From Actinomycetes bacterium (lineage in GTDB: Bacteria > Actinomycetota > Acidimicrobiia > Acidimicrobiales > RAAP-2): 51,944 nucleotides of DNA. The notes beneath the pieces are model-generated. The model did no database searches and was not told the origin of the DNA. It worked only from the letters and a program-made list of their open reading frames with translations. The stretch is taken from contig JAJZAC010000006.1 in the NCBI GenBank assembly GCA_021799615.1, forward strand, positions 1 to 51,944, written 5' to 3'. Position 1 is the first letter of the stretch; the number at the start of each line of letters is the position of its first letter. Position numbers and translations under genes: made by a program. Shown in pieces: positions 48,690 through 51,944 of this stretch.

Positions 48690-51600
48690 ATGCGTTCTGC
48701 CCCGCAGACACCTGGCCGGGCGAGGGCCGCGTGCCGGGCCGCGGTCGTCTCCGTCCTCGCTGCCGCCGCCACCTGGCCGGCGCTCGCACCTCCACCGGCG
48801 GCGGCCGCCGTCGCCGGGACGTCCCCGGCCGCGCCGCTGTGCGGTGTGGCCGCCCCGTCGTCGGTGGCCGAGCCCACGGTGGCGGCTCCCTCCTCGCCGG
48901 TCCAGACCGTGGTCAGCGGCGTGCCCGTCACCAATTTCGTGGTGGTGGGAAGCGACATCGACATCTTGAGCGGTTCGTCGATCGTCGTCCGCACGCTGGC
49001 CGGCGCAGCGGTCACCAGCTTCGCGCTGCCGTTCCCGCAGGGGAACGCCAGCACGGACATGGTGGCCGACCCGTCCGGCAACCTCTACCTGTTCGGGTCC
49101 TTCTCCTACGGTTGGGGTGTCGGCAAGGTCACACCGACCGGATCCCTGGCCTGGTCGGTACCCGTCGCCGGCATCCCCAACGGCCTGTATCCCTGGCACG
49201 ACGCCTCGGGGAATTTCGCCGTCGGCGTGGTCCTGCGAGGCCAGGCGGGCGGACCGGTGCTCTCCACGACGGGCACGCAGGTCGCCACCGGTCCGGTGGC
49301 CGGCTCCGGCAACAACGACGACGTCAACCCCGGACCCAACGGCGGGCTCCTGGTGACCGACGGCACCAGCGTGACCCGCTACTCCTCGTCGGGCGCCGTG
49401 ATCGGCACCTTCGGCGCCGCCGGGGCCGCCGGCTCGCCCGACAGCCCCGGTTCCCCCTTCCACTTCTACCAGGAGGGCTTCGCCGCCCAGGTGGGGTCCA
49501 CGATCCTGGTGGCCGACGACGGGTGGCCCTCCTACGGACAGGGCATGGACCTCGTCGCCGAGAACGGCCTGGCGCCCCAGATCGTGCCCGACAGCACCCT
49601 CGGCAACGTCAGCACCAACTCGCCCGTCGCCGTGGTCGGCTCCACCGTGTACTTCGCCAACGGCAACGGGTCCCAGATCGCGTCGACGACGGTCGCCGAC
49701 CTCGAAGCGCTGGCCGCGGCACCGGCCGCGCCCCTCCAGGGAGGTTTCGGCGACACCCTGGGAATCGGTGCCGGCCTGTCCACTCCCCAGGCGGCCAACT
49801 ACTTCGCGCCGGGGACGACGCCGTCGATCACCGCCACCTTCCAGCCGTGGTGGTCGTCGTTGGCGCCGCAGCTGGACCTCAGTTACTGGGTCGCCGGGCG
49901 CAGCCAGTACACGTCGGGGGCCGTCCCCGCCCCCACCACCGCCGCCGTGTCGACGGCGGCCACTGCCACCGACGGTACCCTCACCCTGCCCCTCGCCGTT
50001 CCCCCCGCCGACCAGGGACCGGGTGTCTACCTGGTCAATGCCGATCTGGTCGACTCGACCACCGGCGCCACGGTGGGGTCCACCTGCCTCACGTACTCGG
50101 TGGGGATGGCCGGCGACACGCTCGACCTGTCCTCCCTCGCGCCCGGGATCGACTTCGGGGGCCCGGGCCCGGTGCGCGGCGTCCAGCTGGCCTCCGCGTT
50201 CGGGACCGGCCTGGACCGCACCCAACTCGACTGGGCGACCATGCTGCCGTCGTGCAACCCGTCCGCCGTCACCGCGGCCCAGTGCGGGCCGGGAGCGCTG
50301 GTGTTCACCGCCTACGATCCCGCCGTCGAACAGGCAGCTGCCGAGGCCAGGTCACTGGGTGTCGCCTACGAGGTCCAGGTGGCCGACGGGCACGCGGTGG
50401 ACAGCGCCGTGGTGAACGCCGGCGGCGGCCTTTGGGAACAGGACGTCCAGGCCATCGTGGCCCATTTCGCCACGTCCGCACCCGACCTGACCGACTTCGA
50501 GGCGTGGAACGAACCCAATGCCACGTGGACCGGCGCCACGAACTACGTCGACCAGATCCTGGCCCCCTTCTACCAGGCCGTCCAGGCGGTGAACCAGGCC
50601 ACCGGCCGCAGCGACAAGGTGGTGGGCGGCACCGTGATCGGCGCCAGCGAGTCCTACTGGCAGGCGTTCGCCGCCGCCGGCGGCTTCTCCGACGTCGACA
50701 TCGTGGCCGCCCATCCCTACACGCAGTACGACGCGTCCTTCGAGGAGGAGGGCACCATGGCCGGGCTCCAGTCCCTCCGCTCGCTCATGGCCCAGTACGG
50801 CGCGTCGGCCAAGCCCATCTGGGTCACCGAGCTCGGCTGGTGGTCCGACGGACCGGCCGCCTACTACGACGTCGGCAATTGGGTCGCCCGAGCCTGGATG
50901 TGGCTCCATTCCGTCGGCATCACCGACTGGAACTACTTCGTGACCGAGGGGGAGTTCTCGGGAACGGGCACCTCGTACTCGCTCATCCAGGGAAGCAGCC
51001 AAGACCAGTACGTGAAGCCGGCCGGGATCGCCCTGATGACCGTGTCGAACGTGCTCGGGTCCCGACCGTTCCTCGGCACGGTGCCGACCGGTGTCCCGCA
51101 TGCCACGGCCATGCTCTTCGGACCGCCGCCCGGCGGTTCGGGCGACGTGCTGGCCGCCTGGACGGACGACCTGTCGGTGCCGGCCGTCGTGTCGGTCACC
51201 GGCGGCACGGTGCCGGCGTCGCTCGCCACCACGGGCGCGCTGGGATCGAGCGGCAGCCTCGCCTTCGGTTCGGGATCCTCCGCACCCCTCGAACTGACCG
51301 GTGCTCCCGTCTACCTCCACGTGCCGTCGGGCACGACGGTGGCCATCGCTCCGGCCGAGACGTTCGGCACCGACCTCCTCCTGGCGACGGGGACGGCGGC
51401 CACCGCCTCGTCCTCGCTGTCGTCGACCAACGGCCCCGCCGACGTCCTGCGCTCCGCGGTCGTCAGCGGAGTGACGGTACCGGTGGCCGACATGGGCGGT
51501 TCGTCGACCGGGCTGTCCTCCACGCCGGTGTGGGCGTCGGCCCCCGGGGACACCACGCCCACCCTGACCGTGACCATGCCGGAACCGGCACCGGTCGACC

Positions 51601-51944
51601 GCGTGGTGGTGGCCACCAGTTCACTGGCCAGCGTGATCCCCGGGCTGCGTGACTACCAGGTCCAGCTGGACGAGGGAGGGACGTGGACCACGGTGGCGTC
51701 GGAGACGGACCAATTCTTCTCCCGCATGGCGCTGCTGAGCTTCCCGACGGCGACGGCCACCGGTGTCCGGGTGGTGGTCACGTCGATCGACGACGGCGGC
51801 TCCGCCGGCGGGATGGCACCGTGGTACTGGACGTCCTCGTTCCCCGACAACGCCGTCGTCGACGCGCTGGAGGCCTACGGCCCGGGCACGTCGACGACCA
51901 CGGCACCGCCGACCACCACGACGACCACGGCACCGCCGACCACG
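48690..51944 (+). CDS. Large secreted glycosidase-like surface protein, truncated by window edge (absent from ORF track)
   Basis: Open from the ATG at 48690 to the right edge, at least 1085 codons. A ribosome-binding site GGAAAGG precedes it. Residues 1-42 are a signal peptide (VVSVLAAAATWPALA). Then comes a Gly/Ser-rich domain with possible propeller-like repeats (GNLYLFGSFSYGWGVG), then a TIM-barrel glycosidase-like domain with a possible acid/base Glu in FEAWNEPN (about residue 608) and nucleophile Glu in IWVTELGWW (about 714), as in clan-A hydrolases such as GH39. A later discoidin-like domain (MPEPAPVDRVVVATSS) precedes a Thr/Pro tail. The shadow ORF at 48374-51652 is in another frame. 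Confidence 0.83.
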   Translation, partial: MRSAPQTPGRARAACRAAVVSVLAAAATWPALAPPPAAAAVAGTSPAAPLCGVAAPSSVAEPTVAAPSSPVQTVVSGVPVTNFVVVGSDIDILSGSSIVVRTLAGAAVTSFALPFPQGNASTDMVADPSGNLYLFGSFSYGWGVGKVTPTGSLAWSVPVAGIPNGLYPWHDASGNFAVGVVLRGQAGGPVLSTTGTQVATGPVAGSGNNDDVNPGPNGGLLVTDGTSVTRYSSSGAVIGTFGAAGAAGSPDSPGSPFHFYQEGFAAQVGSTILVADDGWPSYGQGMDLVAENGLAPQIVPDSTLGNVSTNSPVAVVGSTVYFANGNGSQIASTTVADLEALAAAPAAPLQGGFGDTLGIGAGLSTPQAANYFAPGTTPSITATFQPWWSSLAPQLDLSYWVAGRSQYTSGAVPAPTTAAVSTAATATDGTLTLPLAVPPADQGPGVYLVNADLVDSTTGATVGSTCLTYSVGMAGDTLDLSSLAPGIDFGGPGPVRGVQLASAFGTGLDRTQLDWATMLPSCNPSAVTAAQCGPGALVFTAYDPAVEQAAAEARSLGVAYEVQVADGHAVDSAVVNAGGGLWEQDVQAIVAHFATSAPDLTDFEAWNEPNATWTGATNYVDQILAPFYQAVQAVNQATGRSDKVVGGTVIGASESYWQAFAAAGGFSDVDIVAAHPYTQYDASFEEEGTMAGLQSLRSLMAQYGASAKPIWVTELGWWSDGPAAYYDVGNWVARAWMWLHSVGITDWNYFVTEGEFSGTGTSYSLIQGSSQDQYVKPAGIALMTVSNVLGSRPFLGTVPTGVPHATAMLFGPPPGGSGDVLAAWTDDLSVPAVVSVTGGTVPASLATTGALGSSGSLAFGSGSSAPLELTGAPVYLHVPSGTTVAIAPAETFGTDLLLATGTAATASSSLSSTNGPADVLRSAVVSGVTVPVADMGGSSTGLSSTPVWASAPGDTTPTLTVTMPEPAPVDRVVVATSSLASVIPGLRDYQVQLDEGGTWTTVASETDQFFSRMALLSFPTATATGVRVVVTSIDDGGSAGGMAPWYWTSSFPDNAVVDALEAYGPGTSTTTAPPTTTTTTAPPTT
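51896..51944. repeat. Thr/Pro-coding tandem repeat at the right edge
   Basis: A 21-base block GACCACGGCACCGCCGACCAC occurs twice at 27-base spacing and runs to the end of the window. It encodes TTAPPTT-type linker residues, likely a wall-spanning stalk of the surface glycosidase. Confidence 0.75.

Noticed and set aside
48374-51652. Track ORF 48374..51652 (1092 aa, plus strand)
   Set aside because: Arg/Pro/Gly-rich shadow frame. The frame starting at 48690 gives a signal peptide, glycosidase-like motifs and a Thr/Pro stalk.

Overview
The window looks like chromosomal DNA of a very GC-rich actinobacterium, plausibly of the class Acidimicrobiia. The evidence is extreme G/C at third positions, frequent GTG starts, a MurT-GatD pair, a class E-type sortase and a DUF4012 envelope protein. 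No marker gene fixes the taxon. I see no rRNA, tRNA, CRISPR array, insertion sequence or phage gene. Coding density is very high and no gene-free stretch exceeds 300 bases. Many neighbours overlap by 4 bases (GTGA or ATGA), which implies translational coupling.

Left third, about 0.15-21.4 kb: (i) a TetR regulator divergent from a tightly overlapped lipid operon (fatty acyl-CoA reductase/HAD fusion, zinc alcohol dehydrogenase, LarA-like protein, acyltransferase), followed by an MMPL transporter; (ii) a minus-strand operon joining a HAD-acyltransferase fusion to MurT-GatD (lipid II amidation); (iii) a LysR regulator and a lipoprotein hydrolase; (iv) housekeeping and stress genes: GNAT acetyltransferase behind a G17 tract, AlgH/YqgE, MscL, nitroreductase, peroxiredoxin, NhaA and two small Cys-rich proteins.

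Middle, 21.6-26.3 kb: a GlcD-like 2-hydroxyacid oxidase coupled to a thiamine-diphosphate enzyme, then a thioesterase and an MFS transporter.

Right half, 26.4-52 kb: a cell-surface and exopolysaccharide region. It carries DUF4012, a sortase, three GT4-type glycosyltransferases, a polyprenyl glycosylphosphotransferase, a Wzt/Wzm-type ABC exporter, a GT2/ATP-grasp fusion, a tandem alpha/beta hydrolase and two Thr/Pro-rich exported proteins. The second of these is a large glycosidase-like surface protein that runs off the right edge and is absent from the ORF track.

Inside this region lies the most interesting system, about 32.5-40 kb on the minus strand. It contains a glycosyltransferase, an AcpS-type phosphopantetheinyl transferase, a stand-alone acyl carrier protein, an acyl-CoA-dehydrogenase-like flavoprotein, a class II seryl-tRNA-synthetase-like amino acid:[carrier protein] ligase, a DUF1839 protein and a GH2 beta-mannosidase-like enzyme. 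Most of these genes overlap. The set could load an amino acid on a carrier protein, oxidise it while tethered, and hand it to a sugar or envelope acceptor. The aa:CP ligase family is known; the product and the link to polysaccharide synthesis are my inference.
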